DNA of 64,000 nucleotides, taken from assembly GCA_022497155.1 (NCBI GenBank), contig MU385710.1:930001-994000 (forward strand). Reading direction: 5' to 3'. The DNA is from Whalleya microplaca. Taxonomy: Eukaryota; Ascomycota; Sordariomycetes; Xylariales; Xylariaceae. Below are positions 44,801 through 56,248 of the stretch, one piece after another. The notes beneath the pieces are model-generated. The model did not search any database and had not been told where the DNA came from. It saw only the letters and a program-made list of their open reading frames with translations. Position numbers and translations under genes: made by a program. Within the stretch, counting starts at the first letter, position 1; the number at the start of each line of letters is the position of its first letter.

Positions 44801-47495
44801 TAGCATTTATTTGTGTTTTGGTTACTTTTCGCCATTGAACGATTGCCGTGTGCTAGTTTTATTAACCAGATCCGGAGAGAGGGAGGTTGCCGCCATTCAC
44901 GATTTCAATCAAGCTGTGGTATGGAACAATTACTCTAATTTGACCCCAATCTGGAGGTGCTCTGCAGCGCCGTAAGCAAGGGGGGCCAGATGCATAACCC
45001 ACGCTGCCACGCCAGTACCTCATCTCTGGGCACCAAGAATGCCCAAATCTTTATCATCTGTGGTAGGAACGAAGTCAATCATCTGGGGAATGTAGATCTA
45101 TTGCCTTCCCTTCCCGCTATGGAACGACGTCCCCCCTTGCTAAGTATCCCGTAATTCTCGTCATTGGTAATACCGCGATGTTCCTATCGTTTCGGTACGT
45201 CGAACTGATATCCGCCTTGCTCACACGTCTAACGGGTCACACTGCAGCTAAAGGTTCGTCTCGATGAGTGAAATCGTTGGTCCCGGTATTCCTTCCGGTC
45301 GAGCAAATCTACTGGATGGCTTGGTTCCCATTGCTGTCAACGACCACAAAACCCGGTGACGCTGCTTTGCTCTCCTCAATCGATCTATGCAAGTACCATG
45401 CCACGCGGCTGTAGGTAGAGCATGATTTCCCCGAGAACTGACAAGCACTGACAGGTTCGTAATTATCCTCTATCCCTTTCCGATGATCAGCACATGGATG
45501 CTCATGCTAGTCATCGTTGGATATATCAAGGTCGGTTTAGACGTCTTCATATAGGCTCGTTATATTGAGAAAAGATACACGTCCGCAATACTCACCCGGC
45601 AGTTGTAGTTGGACCTTCCGTCACACCCATCGTCGTCCTGCTTCATCGGCTCATTACACGCAAAGATGCGGTTCTGCGGCAATACGGATCCATCTGTAAT
45701 ATCACGCAGTTTTCGGCAGCACTATTTAGGTAGCAGGCCTGTCTCACGACCTTCCACGCCAGGGCAGATCTAGCCCGCTGCTTCCACATAGGACTACGGT
45801 GTCTCGAACTAGCGCCTAGGAGCGAGACACATCACACAAGTACAGACCACATAGGTACTCTTTACGGCTAGCTGCATGCTCTCGATCCATAGAGAGAGCA
45901 TTTTCAGCCGATATTTGTGATACACCGGACGTGGGGGAATCTGACCCGCGGGATAAGCTGTCGTCCAGGCACTCGCGAGGGTTGATGTCAGCAAACCTCC
46001 TGCTCAATCTTCCCTTAAATAAGTGGCACAAGCAGCTTCAGGACGGTGAATAAGGGTTAGCGGATGACCACAACGGCTCCGAACGCTCTCATGATAGCCG
46101 TCTTTGTACGCGGGTGAGTCGTTATTTTAAGGAAGCGATATCGTTGGCGCACACCTGGCCTCACGATCACACCATGTTTCAATCGTATTGGCTCCGTTGC
46201 AGAGGATACCAAGGATCTCTACCTGTGTGAAAACACGTAGGGACTAGATTAAACCTATCAATATCAAGTATAGGTGCGATACAGGCGACAGCTCACCGGT
46301 AAACGTGCCGCGACCCGATGTAGTGCTCGATATGCTTATGGATATCTCTTGCAATGAAGTAGAAGCACTGTAACCTGCTGAGTACGAGAGCCTCAATTTG
46401 TGGCGGACTCTCCATCCCTTTTCTCTTCACCGAGATAAATATTACAGAAAAAGGTGAGACTCCTGAAGAAATCGCTTGACTAGCCTCGACGTTACAAGTC
46501 ATCCAATGTTTCTACAGTACAAATATGTGCAGTCAACATTGAAGAGTACGTACCTGCGCTAAGACGCTCGGATCATGACCCACATCACCACTTACATGGA
46601 GCTGATGGAGGTTTCCAAGGTTGTTTCAGGTAGCTCAACTCTTAGTGAAACCATTCATAATGTCACATGACACTATCTACTTATAATAATAGCTACCAGT
46701 AGGAACATGAACTCTATGCATACGTATACAATATTCCTGTAGCCTAACCTAAGGTATCTTAGCCAGATTGTGCAAGAACAGCCTAACTAGATTATCTCAT
46801 TCGACACGACGACCACGGTACAATACTTATAAGTTAGTATATGTCTACAGAACTACAGAACTAATACACCTGATATCTGGTTAAACAACATGAGATTTGC
46901 TACAAATTCGTCACATTTGTGTCTCCTAGACGTCTGCCAGACTCAAGGCGCCGGTGCTGCTGTTAGATCGAATCCAATCTTGTTTGTCCCGAGACACGTT
47001 GAGGCTCTTCTCATGGTAGTATCACCGTTGAGCTGGCGCCTCGGTCGTTGGACAACTTATGAATCGGAGGTCAGCTACCTCTAGGATTAGATACAATATT
47101 TTTTTCTACGTTTGCGACACACACGGGGTGAAAATTGCTTATTCTCGGAGCTCAGAGGATAGTTACGTCTCCCTCCACTTGATAGCGGTCAGATGCGAGT
47201 TGCGCTGACACAACTCTGCGCAAACACGATGCTTTGCTTGCTTGCTAGGGGAAGCCGTTGCTCACAGGGAACACCCCAAAACACCAGTATGATATTCTGG
47301 CTCCATACTTACTGTATGCATCATGTGACATGTGCTTTGAACTAAGGAACATCTCTCCGTGCTGCATGAGCATATATTGCTAGTCTCCTATATAGTACTG
47401 GCAGTCCCGTTAAGTTGGCCGGGACTAGAATTAACATAATTTGCATCGATAAATAAATAATCGAAAAGGAATTATAATAGTAATAGCAATGGGAG

Positions 47496-47546
47496 AAAAA
47501 AAAGTGAGTGATCCAGGGCGTGAACCCTGAACCACTAGTAATGCCA
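47496..47546 (-). other. tRNA-like fragment with Pol III-type T-run
   Basis: On the minus strand, an A-box/D-arm-like TGGCATTACTAGTGGTTC is followed at once by GGTTCACGCCC. That matches the B-box consensus GGTTCRANNCC except for one base. A 5-bp hairpin (CAGGG/CCCTG) spans the B-box, and a run of eight T follows. The spacing is too short for a complete tRNA, and no full cloverleaf can be drawn, so this is at best a tRNA or SINE relic. Confidence 0.25.
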
Positions 47547-49727
47547 GCGAGGAATCCCGTCAGGGAATGTCACTTACTATGCGACAATACCGGCGAGCCA
47601 GATAATGAGAAGTGGTGTGTTTAAAGTGCCACCGTGCACGTTCATGCCAAACCACCGAATTATTTCTCTCTATAAGCTTAGATGTCACCACCTTGGTAAC
47701 AAGGGGATGAAGCCGAAACCCCTCTGATTCGAAATATACAGGTATAACTTCGCGTGTTAGCCGGACTTGTGTAGGAGGCATTAAGGAAGTACCGGTGCGC
47801 ATGTGTCATGTGTCTCTTCCGCCTTGAGTACCAATAGTTCACTGTTGCTTTAGTGTATGGACCTGAATGGACCTGAGCTCGTATAATGGGTGAAGACAGT
47901 ATGCATCAGGAGTTTGTTTTCCTCCGTAGACCATCTGAGAGATGTCAACGAGGCCCGACTCCCGAGGTATTGCATATACAGCCCGCTTCAACTCCCGAAG
48001 AATTTCGTCTTATTGCTGTAGGGCCCTTACAGTTTTTCTGATGCAAAGACTTCATGCTCCTTATCGTGATCAGTGGCTGCCTTGTATGGCGACTTCCTTT
48101 TCCTTTCCATACGAATATCCCGATCAAATTCGTCGACCTTATGAAATTTCTTGAGATACTATGAGCGGTCTACACAGTCTCCTAGCATCCCCTTTTGAAG
48201 CCAATATCTTCGTTGCTCGATGCACCTCCGCACACCATACGGAAGTTGGCGCTACACGTTACGTGACCAATGGGCGAAGAGTTAGTATCGTATATAGCAG
48301 GCCGTTCAAGTAGGCATCTAAGCCATTTTCGCAGCGACCCAGAAGACTGATCCACATAGGGAGAAAATAAAATTGGCTACTTTTCATGCGGGTGCATTCG
48401 GTATCAATTGGTATGATACTACATATTCCGGTAAAAACGGTTGCCTCCTATGAATGAGTGTGGTGTCTCTTTTAGGGGGAGGGGGAAAAGGGGGGATTGT
48501 TTCCTAACATAAAAGCTGTGGGATTCTGAACACACGAAGGTTGACCAGCGGATGTTTGAGAGATGAGTAGCGAGCCATGGTATTCTGACTGTTTCAGGAA
48601 AATTGAAACAAAAATGGGGAATTTTTTTTGAAGAAGTTAAAGAAGACCCTCATGATCTGCAAGGCTACCGGACATGTGAAAATTCCAGATTATCCTCTTT
48701 GGCCAGGCGAGTTGAGCCCCACGAGGCGAGGAGAAGGGGAGAACTGGCTTGCTGGCGGTTTAAATGGCTGTATAAATCTAGGTGAAACCTAGGATACATG
48801 TATGGACACTCCCTTGAAGAGACGACACATGAACGAGTATATTCCAACCAACTGACGAGTTGATGGACGACGACAAAGAACGGCTGAGCCGGGACGGTTG
48901 GTGGCAATACAAAGTACGGGGCAGCTTTCGCGTCATATGAAAGCGATCTGTGTCAAGCCTAGACTTACGGCATGCTGTATCGATGTATCGTCCAGATCTG
49001 AAGTATTGATAAAGACCCTTTTTGTCTTCCCATCTTTGTGAACCGCGCAGGCCGCGTCGCCCAGGTATCCAGCAGGGTACAGCAGGTAAACAGTACCATA
49101 CCCAGGCAGCCCAGGTAGGTAGTAGTGATGTAAAGGCGAATAGGAAGATTAGCAACTCTGTATAAATATATAAATATTTCCGACGAGACCAGAGTTATGA
49201 TGAACACGGCCACGGTAGCGATAGCGATGGTAATTATACGTGTCAAAAAAAGACGCGGGCGTCGAGAACTGGTAACGCTACGGTTGATGCACCATCGCGG
49301 TGGCCTGGCAGCCCTGGGTGGAGGAATGATGTGTTCTGTTCCACGATACAGGGTAGTTTCTAATCTTGGCTTCTCAACGGCTTAACCGTTTTTGACGCGG
49401 TGAGGTGCCCGCTTTTCGACTGTGCATAATTGGCGAATCTTGAAATTAAGCACCAATTCGTTTTAGTGCCATCGCCGGACCAGCGAATCAGGATGCGGTG
49501 CCTGTCGCCCTGCTTGCTGTGCGCTAAACACTTCGCTAGAGCCGGGCCCCCTGGAGCTACCTGGCAAAGAAATGAGATGGCAGTGGCCGGCCAATCTCCT
49601 TTCACCACCGCTGCCGGGGTGGGCCGGGGTGGGCAGGGGTGGGCAGCTGGTGTGGGTGGTAGGTGCGGATTGGCAGGCTGGCAGGCTGGCAGGGTGCGCG
49701 GCACTGCTGATCTTCTTCGTTCCTCTC

Positions 49728-49930
49728 TTCAACTCCTCCTCCTGTCCCACCCCCTTCCCTTTCTCTTCTCTTCACGATCTTCGTCGTCGTTGCTGTCGCT
49801 GTCGTCGTTCTGTCCCGTCGTTTGGCTTCCCCAAGTCTCCCTCCTTTCCCTCCTTTCCTCCCTTTCACCCCAAGTCATTCATTATTTGGTTTTAATCAAC
49901 TTCACTCTTTTATAGTTGATCCCGTCCGGT
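49728..49930 (+). promoter_or_regulatory. Pyrimidine-rich leader or promoter tract
   Basis: A 200-bp stretch of CT-rich DNA on the + strand precedes the small membrane-protein gene at 50184. CT-rich tracts next to transcription starts are usual in filamentous ascomycete promoters. The position suggests that transcription of that gene begins near 49.9 kb and that it has a leader of roughly 250-300 nt. Confidence 0.45.
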
Positions 49931-50183
49931 CTTTTCTTCTGGAGTCTATCCGCAAGCTCGAGACACCCTCCCACTCCCTTACGTAGGTCGATCTACCACT
50001 ATCTTGTTTACTATCGTGTCTCGAAGCCACGACGGCGAGACCGTTCCTGATACTGATATTTTGTTTCAATGTAGCTTAGCCATTAGCCATTCATTGTCTA
50101 TTCAATTGGGTCGACCGATCCCTTACGCCAAACTTTTAGCGACACAAAATCATCCCCACCAGCACCAACAACCGATCGTCACT

Positions 50184-50795
50184 ATGTCTACCTACTCTCA
50201 CTATAACAATATCCTTGCCCGCGGTAAGACCGTCCTTGTCGGCCGCGATAGTATATCGGGGGACGAGTCGGACACATTTATCAACCTCATGATTGCCTTC
50301 CTGGGCATCGCCTTCTTCGCTCTCGTCCTTGTCGCCCTATTGATATTGCTGCGACGGGCGAAGCGTCAGCGGATGTTGCGTGACGAGACTCTACCGCAAT
50401 ACAATGACATTAAACACCATGATGGCCACAATAGCTACATTGGCCCAAACAACAATAATAACAACAACAACAACCATCGACTTACCATCCAGACTGCTGA
50501 CGGCCGATCAAGTATTCTGTTCGTGGACGGCCGTCCTATGCTAGCCGACCCGAACTCACCCCCCCATTCCCCAAACAACATTCCCGAGATTCACATCACC
50601 TTCCCCGATGAGCACGACGAGCACGGCCACGCTAAGAGTGGCCGGGTTGTCGTCGTGCGGGTTGGTGAGAAGTCCGTTGGCCTTGAGCCCGTGAAGGAGG
50701 AACAATTACCGGCGTATGAGAAAGAGAGCAGTCACGGGTTTTACTCGATTGATATGGACCGCATCGGCGGTCTGAAAGAGAAGGAAACCTCGTAA
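50184..50795 (+). CDS. Small single-pass membrane protein with poly-Asn and LPxY motifs, 203 aa
   Basis: The first ATG of the long open frame is at 50184 (MSTYSHYNNILARGKT); extension to 50004 would need TTG and is not used. A short N-terminus (31 residues, no cleavable signal) precedes one helix, INLMIAFLGIAFFALVLVALLILL (~33-56). A strongly basic RRAKRQR follows, so the N-terminus is probably outside and the tail cytosolic. The tail has LPQYND and LPAYEKES, LPxY-type motifs that WW-domain ubiquitin ligases such as Rsp5 adaptors use. It also has a run of nine Asn encoded by AAY codons, and an ordered block RLTIQTADGRSSILFVDGRP. I know the layout from Pezizomycotina hypothetical proteins but cannot assign a function. 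Turnover through Rsp5 is inference. Confidence 0.72.
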   Translation: MSTYSHYNNILARGKTVLVGRDSISGDESDTFINLMIAFLGIAFFALVLVALLILLRRAKRQRMLRDETLPQYNDIKHHDGHNSYIGPNNNNNNNNNHRLTIQTADGRSSILFVDGRPMLADPNSPPHSPNNIPEIHITFPDEHDEHGHAKSGRVVVVRVGEKSVGLEPVKEEQLPAYEKESSHGFYSIDMDRIGGLKEKETS

Positions 50796-53700
50796 CCTCA
50801 TCCTCTTTGCTTATTCGACCATTCTCTCTTTCTCGCTGTTAGCTACACACAGCAGCTCACGACAATCAGCAGGGTTGCTCAACCACACACTACTGGCCAA
50901 TTCTGCTGAATGCACGACGGCGAGGAGTTCGGATGACAACTTTTCAAATGCATGAATAATGGAGTAATCTATAAAGGCAAAATGTTTTATATATCGTCGT
51001 TCTGAAGCGCCTCTGGGACAAGGCGAAGGTCAAGTGACGGGCCGCTACGAGAATGCCAACCAAGATATCTGTGTCATACTAGCAACGCAAAAGCCTTGGG
51101 CTTATGGGCATATAGCGGTTCTGTATATAACGATACCACGTTTCTGGTTGCTATACCCCTTTTCTAGCTGGAGGAGGGGCCCCGAAGCGAAATACTGTGG
51201 TGGAGGTATATATTCTTAATTGTATAATTAATATTATATAAGACCTACCAACCACACGCATTGGTAGGCATCCCCTCTGTCTTTTTCGTCTTTTCCCATC
51301 AGCCATGAGAAAAGAGTCTTGGCACCTAGAAGGTACCGTGCTATCTATGTATTAGTCTTGAGGTTTTAAATCGGGTTTGAGAAATTGAGGTACAATTGGG
51401 ATTGCTATGGCTTATGGTTCTGTTTCTTGTATCGTATGGAGGATGTCATTGGATCCACGGTCGACTTGTGTAGACGAGCTTGGACCTAGACTATAGGGAA
51501 TTCGGAAACAGATGTGTTGCGAAGCCATGCGTTCATGCCCAGCTCCCAAGTCTAGTCATTGCAACTGTTAGCAAGCACTTCATAACGCCTACCGTGCCAA
51601 CCAGCTTCATCCCCTCCCACTGCCCCTATCCCGTCTATCTCGTGGTGCCGCCGTGCCGTGCGCACGTCATCCCCGGCCTCCCATTTCCTTGGTACGGAGA
51701 TCCGGGGCCTAGCACATTGGGGCACAGGACCAGAGATATACTCGACCGGGTATATATCTACCTAATTATCAGCAGACAAGATATGGCGTCTCCAGGAAAC
51801 ATACACATGTATGTGTGTGAACGTGCCGTACGTCTGCTGGTCTAGAGGCGAGATCTTGCTATCACAAACACCCCTAGTTGCGTGCGCGTTGACCTTGCTT
51901 ATGCTTATTAGAGATAGATAGGTCCGCAGTTGGCTTGCCACGAACTTGTTCGTTTATGTTCGTCGTGCGTTAGCATCTGTAATTGTATGCGGCGGCGGTA
52001 CAATACTTCGTAACCCCTATTGTTTTATATCCCCTGAGTGCTCTGGTAGGGAAATTTTTTGAGCCTTTTTCGTTCTACGTTTGCTGAGCTGAGCTGAAGA
52101 ATCTAGTACGTCTCGATGATGTCGATTTCCTACTAGTAATATTGAGACTCGATTAGTCGACGGTGTTTGTCGTTCTGCCAAGGGGATAGAGTGGCTTTGG
52201 CTCGAGCCCCGTTGCAAGCTTTGAAGCTTGCTTGGGGAAAAAGAAAAAAAAAAAAGCTAGCTCCCTGTCGTTAATGTCGCAGGACTTGCAGGACGTACGA
52301 GATACCCTAAGTATCTTCATGTTTCAACGGTAGCATGGTATCGTATTCCTCGCTTCGACTCCAGGCTCAGAGTACGATGCTTCAACGCTCAACTTGCTCT
52401 GTTGGTTATAGAACCACCGTCACTCGTGAGAATCACGGTTAACCCCGCATGCTTCAAAACCCGCAGAGGAATTACAGTGTTTTCGGGGCACGCTTTGAAG
52501 GCAACTCGGAAGAAGGCATCAGAGCCGACTACAAAAAGCGTATACGCGCCATTACAGTCCCTGCCGACGTTCCCGAGAACCGTTGACTCGGGCTGATCAA
52601 GCACTAGGACGGAAGCCTCTTTCATTCGTCAAGAAAAAGCGAACTCCGAGGTTTACTCGGCCTCGCGAGACGCGAAGATTGGAGCACACGTATATCTAAA
52701 TTCCGCGATGGTGGGGGTTGCCGACAGTGACGAGATTTGAAATATGATATTAACTTGTGTCTCTATAAGGGGCTATGGACTTTTTTTAATGAAAAATACA
52801 AGCTTCTGTTAATAGACTGAGTGATTATGTGGCCTTATATCATACATGTGATATCTCTGCTAGGCGGTCAGATTAGTATGAAACTGATGAACGAAGAGGA
52901 TATCTTTTCAACAATTAAGTACCTTGTATCCGAATACATTCGGACATGGACTCACAGGCTATGGCAGCTAATATGACGTCGGCCCTTCAATAACCAGGAT
53001 AACTACGCGTCAGTTACTGCTATTCCCGTTTTATATCTCTACTCGATCGAAACTCGAAGTATCTCCTTTACGTGTAACCGGGCAAGTAACGCCAGGCAGT
53101 TCTTCCGTCTCCCAAGGGCTGACATAATATTCCAACTAGGGAGCGTAGATCAATACGTAGAGGCTCCATAGAGTATGGTAGTTTATATGACATGTAAGAC
53201 CTATAATATTTGTTGATAGGACGTCGTCGAATGCGGCATTACTCAGCGTCTCGGTCTACATCTCGGTTACCGACCGGATAGCGTGCTTAGTGACATCGAG
53301 AGACTCCTTGAGGTTCATATGATAAATGATTAGATTATATCGGCCAATTTGATTTCGTGGACTACAATTCTGCGGCCGGGAATCACTCATCCGTCACTGC
53401 TTATCGCGGAGGCGGTGTTTCCTATAAAGAGCTGTCTAAGTTGGAAATACCGCAGAGTAAAGACTTCACCTCGAACGACGTAAGCTTTGCAGCGATACGT
53501 TTCCTATTCCAGCATCAAGTAGCGGAGGTATATCTGCTTTAAGCACACATAAGTACGTTCTTGACACTGAATCTATATAACCTCATTGAGATTCATCTCT
53601 AGTCATAAAACCGTCTTTCATTAGACGCCGTTGCAGATTACGAGGGATATTTCGTCAAACTTGTTATTGAAGATACTGTAAGACCTTGTTGGAAGGTTTG

Positions 53701-54735
53701 CGGTGTACATAACAAGTAGATAAGTTCGTCTGCTCATGTTCGGTTTCGACAGCAACAACACGTTACCAGAGAGGTGCATAGCGCTCGTCTAACCAAGACG
53801 TGTAGGTGCATATCTCTGTTATACTTCAGAGGTATATAAGGCTGCTATATCTCAAATAACATGAGGACGGCATTCAATGCGTTTCTTAGGGAGCCGGGCG
53901 AAGTTGTGTTTAGACTGTTTCAGCTGGTGTGAAACTATCTGACGTAGAGAATGTGGCGGCGGTGCCAAGAATCACGGCAATGATACCGTTTACTTGGAAT
54001 TCTTAGGGTGCTGACTGCATGCGCGTACCTCAAGGATACTTAGTATGCGTGGCTGATCCTACATGAATAAGGCTGGCTTGTGAGAGGGAAACTGTTCAAT
54101 GTTGAGGTAACACAAATATGTCGAAATAACTCAGCATGGCACCTACGTAACTACCCATTATCAAACCAAAACGAGTTAAACACCAAACAACGTCTTGTCA
54201 ACACATCTAGTTAGTGGCATGTTTTGATACATACATAAGTCACGAAAATCACGGGATTAAGAGGTGTTAGTGCTCTCTCCATTAGCCCCCCGTTGGCGCA
54301 GCCAGTTGGTTATGCGACATGATGGATACATGCCTTAGTAGGAAGGTCTCGGCAGAGCGAAGCCTCCGAAGGGTTGAACTAAGATAAGCTAATGCCAATA
54401 TGACTGGATACTAGTGGGCTAACTCCGATTACTGCCGGTATCTCCAGTCTCGAAGTATAAGACGGGACTGAAGATAGGGGTGTCATAGAGTTAGCACCTC
54501 ACACTTGTTTCGCCGCATACTGACGTCAAAGGCCGAAGTCCGCTTTTGTCCGTATTATGAATAAGCTAGTCTTGTTTGCTCATGTTGTACTTCATCTACA
54601 AAACAACTGTAACAAGCCCAGTTCGGCTTCTCAGGTAGGCTCGGCCTTTCTATAAGTAGTCGAGGGACATGAAACTACCTCTCCGCCTCCCCGTACCACA
54701 GAAGGATCCATAACCATATCACGGGATTATACATC
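50796..54735. other. Intergenic, 3.9 kb, no gene seen
   Basis: Frames are at most ~120 codons, none with a motif, signal peptide or consistent splicing. There is an A-run near 52240-52255. A tRNA-like D-arm near 54297 was examined and rejected. Confidence 0.6.
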
Positions 54736-55620
54736 ATGGCGAATAGAGACGCTGTAATACGCTTCACTAATACCAAACATAACGATACCTATGAGTACAT
54801 TTCTCCAACGAAAGTAGACCTATCAGGACATTCAGTCTTCATCACCGGTGCATCAAAGGGTATCGGCAGGGTCACTGCTCTCAGCTATGCCGCCGCCGGT
54901 TGCAGCAAAATAGCCATCGGGGCCCGGTCGGACCTGTCGCAGTTGGTCCCGGACATCAAAGAAGCAGCCATCAAGGCGGGGCGTAAGCAGGAGCCCAAAG
55001 TCGTGACCGTAAAGCTCGACGTGACGTCAGAGGACAGCGTCAAGGCCGCCGCGGACACCATTGCGAAGGAGTTCGGGGGCGCATTAGACGTGCTGATCAA
55101 CAACGCCGGCTACCTTCCGAAATGGCTGCCCGTGGTCGAGGCGGACCCAGCCGAGTGGTGGTCGACGTACGAGGTCAACGTGAAGGGCGTCTTCCTGTGC
55201 AGCAAACACTTCATCCCCCTGCTCCTCAAGAGCGAGCTCAAGACCAACATCGTCACGGCGAGCATGGGCGCTATTGGGATTAGACCCGGGGCCTCGGCGT
55301 ATCAATCCAGCAAGTTCGCCGCCTGCCGCGTTGCCGAATACATCGATGCTGAGTACGGAGCGCAGGGGCTCGTCTGCTTCGCCATTCACCCAGGCGGCGT
55401 CAAGACCGAGCTGGCACTAACCATGCCCAAGGAGATGTATAAAGTCCTGGTAGACGAGCCTGCACTATCAGCTGATACCATTACATGGTTGGGCGCAGAG
55501 CATCGACCATGGCTGGGCGGAAGATTTATCAGTGTTCAATGGGATATGGAAGAGCTCGAAGCCAAGAAGGATGAGATTTTTAAGGGGGACCTATTGAAGT
55601 TTAGAATGACGACAATCTAG
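54736..55620 (+). CDS. Classical short-chain dehydrogenase/reductase, 294 aa
   Basis: This is a single-exon 294-residue protein with all hallmarks of classical SDRs: TGASKGIG (~37-44) for cofactor binding, NNAG (~121), the catalytic Ser in TASMGAIG and YQSSK (~189-193), and HPGGVKTEL after the active site. An Arg in GARSDLS after the second strand hints at NADP(H) preference, which is inference. There is no signal peptide or membrane helix. Similar fungal SDRs reduce or oxidise ketones and alcohols in detoxification or secondary metabolism. The substrate is not deducible, and no biosynthetic core enzyme lies nearby. A TATA-like CTATAAGTA lies about 85 bp upstream of the ATG. Confidence 0.9.
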   Translation: MANRDAVIRFTNTKHNDTYEYISPTKVDLSGHSVFITGASKGIGRVTALSYAAAGCSKIAIGARSDLSQLVPDIKEAAIKAGRKQEPKVVTVKLDVTSEDSVKAAADTIAKEFGGALDVLINNAGYLPKWLPVVEADPAEWWSTYEVNVKGVFLCSKHFIPLLLKSELKTNIVTASMGAIGIRPGASAYQSSKFAACRVAEYIDAEYGAQGLVCFAIHPGGVKTELALTMPKEMYKVLVDEPALSADTITWLGAEHRPWLGGRFISVQWDMEELEAKKDEIFKGDLLKFRMTTI

Positions 55621-56248
55621 TTCGATCATTGAGACTAGCTTTGATGTTATTGGCCTAGATTACTATCGGTATATAGAAAATAGGCTTGAAGAAAAGGACT
55701 GACTGAAGAGTTGCGTCGAGTTTTCGTTCAGAGAATAGGTAATCATAAGTATTATGAGATTTTTACCTTTGTTAACAACTGCATGTCCAGTGATCATACA
55801 ACAGTTTATACTTTCAAGCATATCCTGGTGAAATGCATATGCATAATCCAAAAGCTTCTGTTATAAGCTATCGCATCCTTAATCCCAAAACTCTGATTGG
55901 ATAAGTAACCCCTGCAAATATGTTTATAACATTAAAAGGATAGTGTAAGTAGCTAAGCTACTAAGGTAGCCTTTGGTGGGGTCTCATTGTGCTCCTGTCA
56001 GCCCGTCAGCCCCGTCCAGGTTTATCAACCCAGTCAACAACTGTCAGAGGAACAGCTTCGATAGTCAATCTGTCTACTACAACTAATAAATGCGCGTTTT
56101 TTCTTTTTTGTTCCTACACTTTCATTATAACTATGACACTTCACTGATATATAATTTGCCTATACCCATTTCATATTTCATTTCTGTATGAGCCAATGGC
56201 TATACCTGATCGTGACACGACGCGTTAACCCTTCCTCGCTTCGCGAAC
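55621..56248. other. Intergenic (promoter of GPI13)
   Basis: This is a 630-bp spacer between two genes on the same strand. It is AT-rich with a T-run near 56098-56109. Nothing else is seen. Confidence 0.6.

Larger units (their letters stand above)
40051..50183. other. 10-kb gene-poor region rich in short repeats
   Basis: No protein gene is supported in these 10 kb. The left part (40.6-41.4 kb) is pyrimidine-rich on the minus strand, as expected for the PUF promoter and leader. From 41.1 to 42.5 kb there are many short repeats: GGTTTGCA, GGCTGGCA/GGCAGGCT, TAGGTAC-type palindromes and CTG runs. From 43 to 49 kb the sequence is ordinary spacer with (TA)n at ~44028-44047 and a tRNA-like fragment at 47496-47546. 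Frames reach 160 codons but show no motif. Confidence 0.6.

Noticed and set aside
47403..47426. AGTCCCG/CGGGACT 7-bp hairpin
   Set aside because: It is short, isolated and expected by chance in a 64-kb window.
49430..49915. 161-codon + frame before the small membrane-protein gene
   Set aside because: It is a translation of the CT-rich tract, with competing frames on both strands; better explained as promoter and leader DNA.
50004..50183. N-terminal extension of the small membrane protein
   Set aside because: It begins with TTG and contains no ATG before 50184.
54290..54400. tRNA-like D-arm (GGCGCAGCCAGTTGGTTATGCG) near 54297
   Set aside because: A D-arm and a loop that could be an anticodon can be drawn, but there is no matching acceptor stem and no valid T-arm/B-box downstream.
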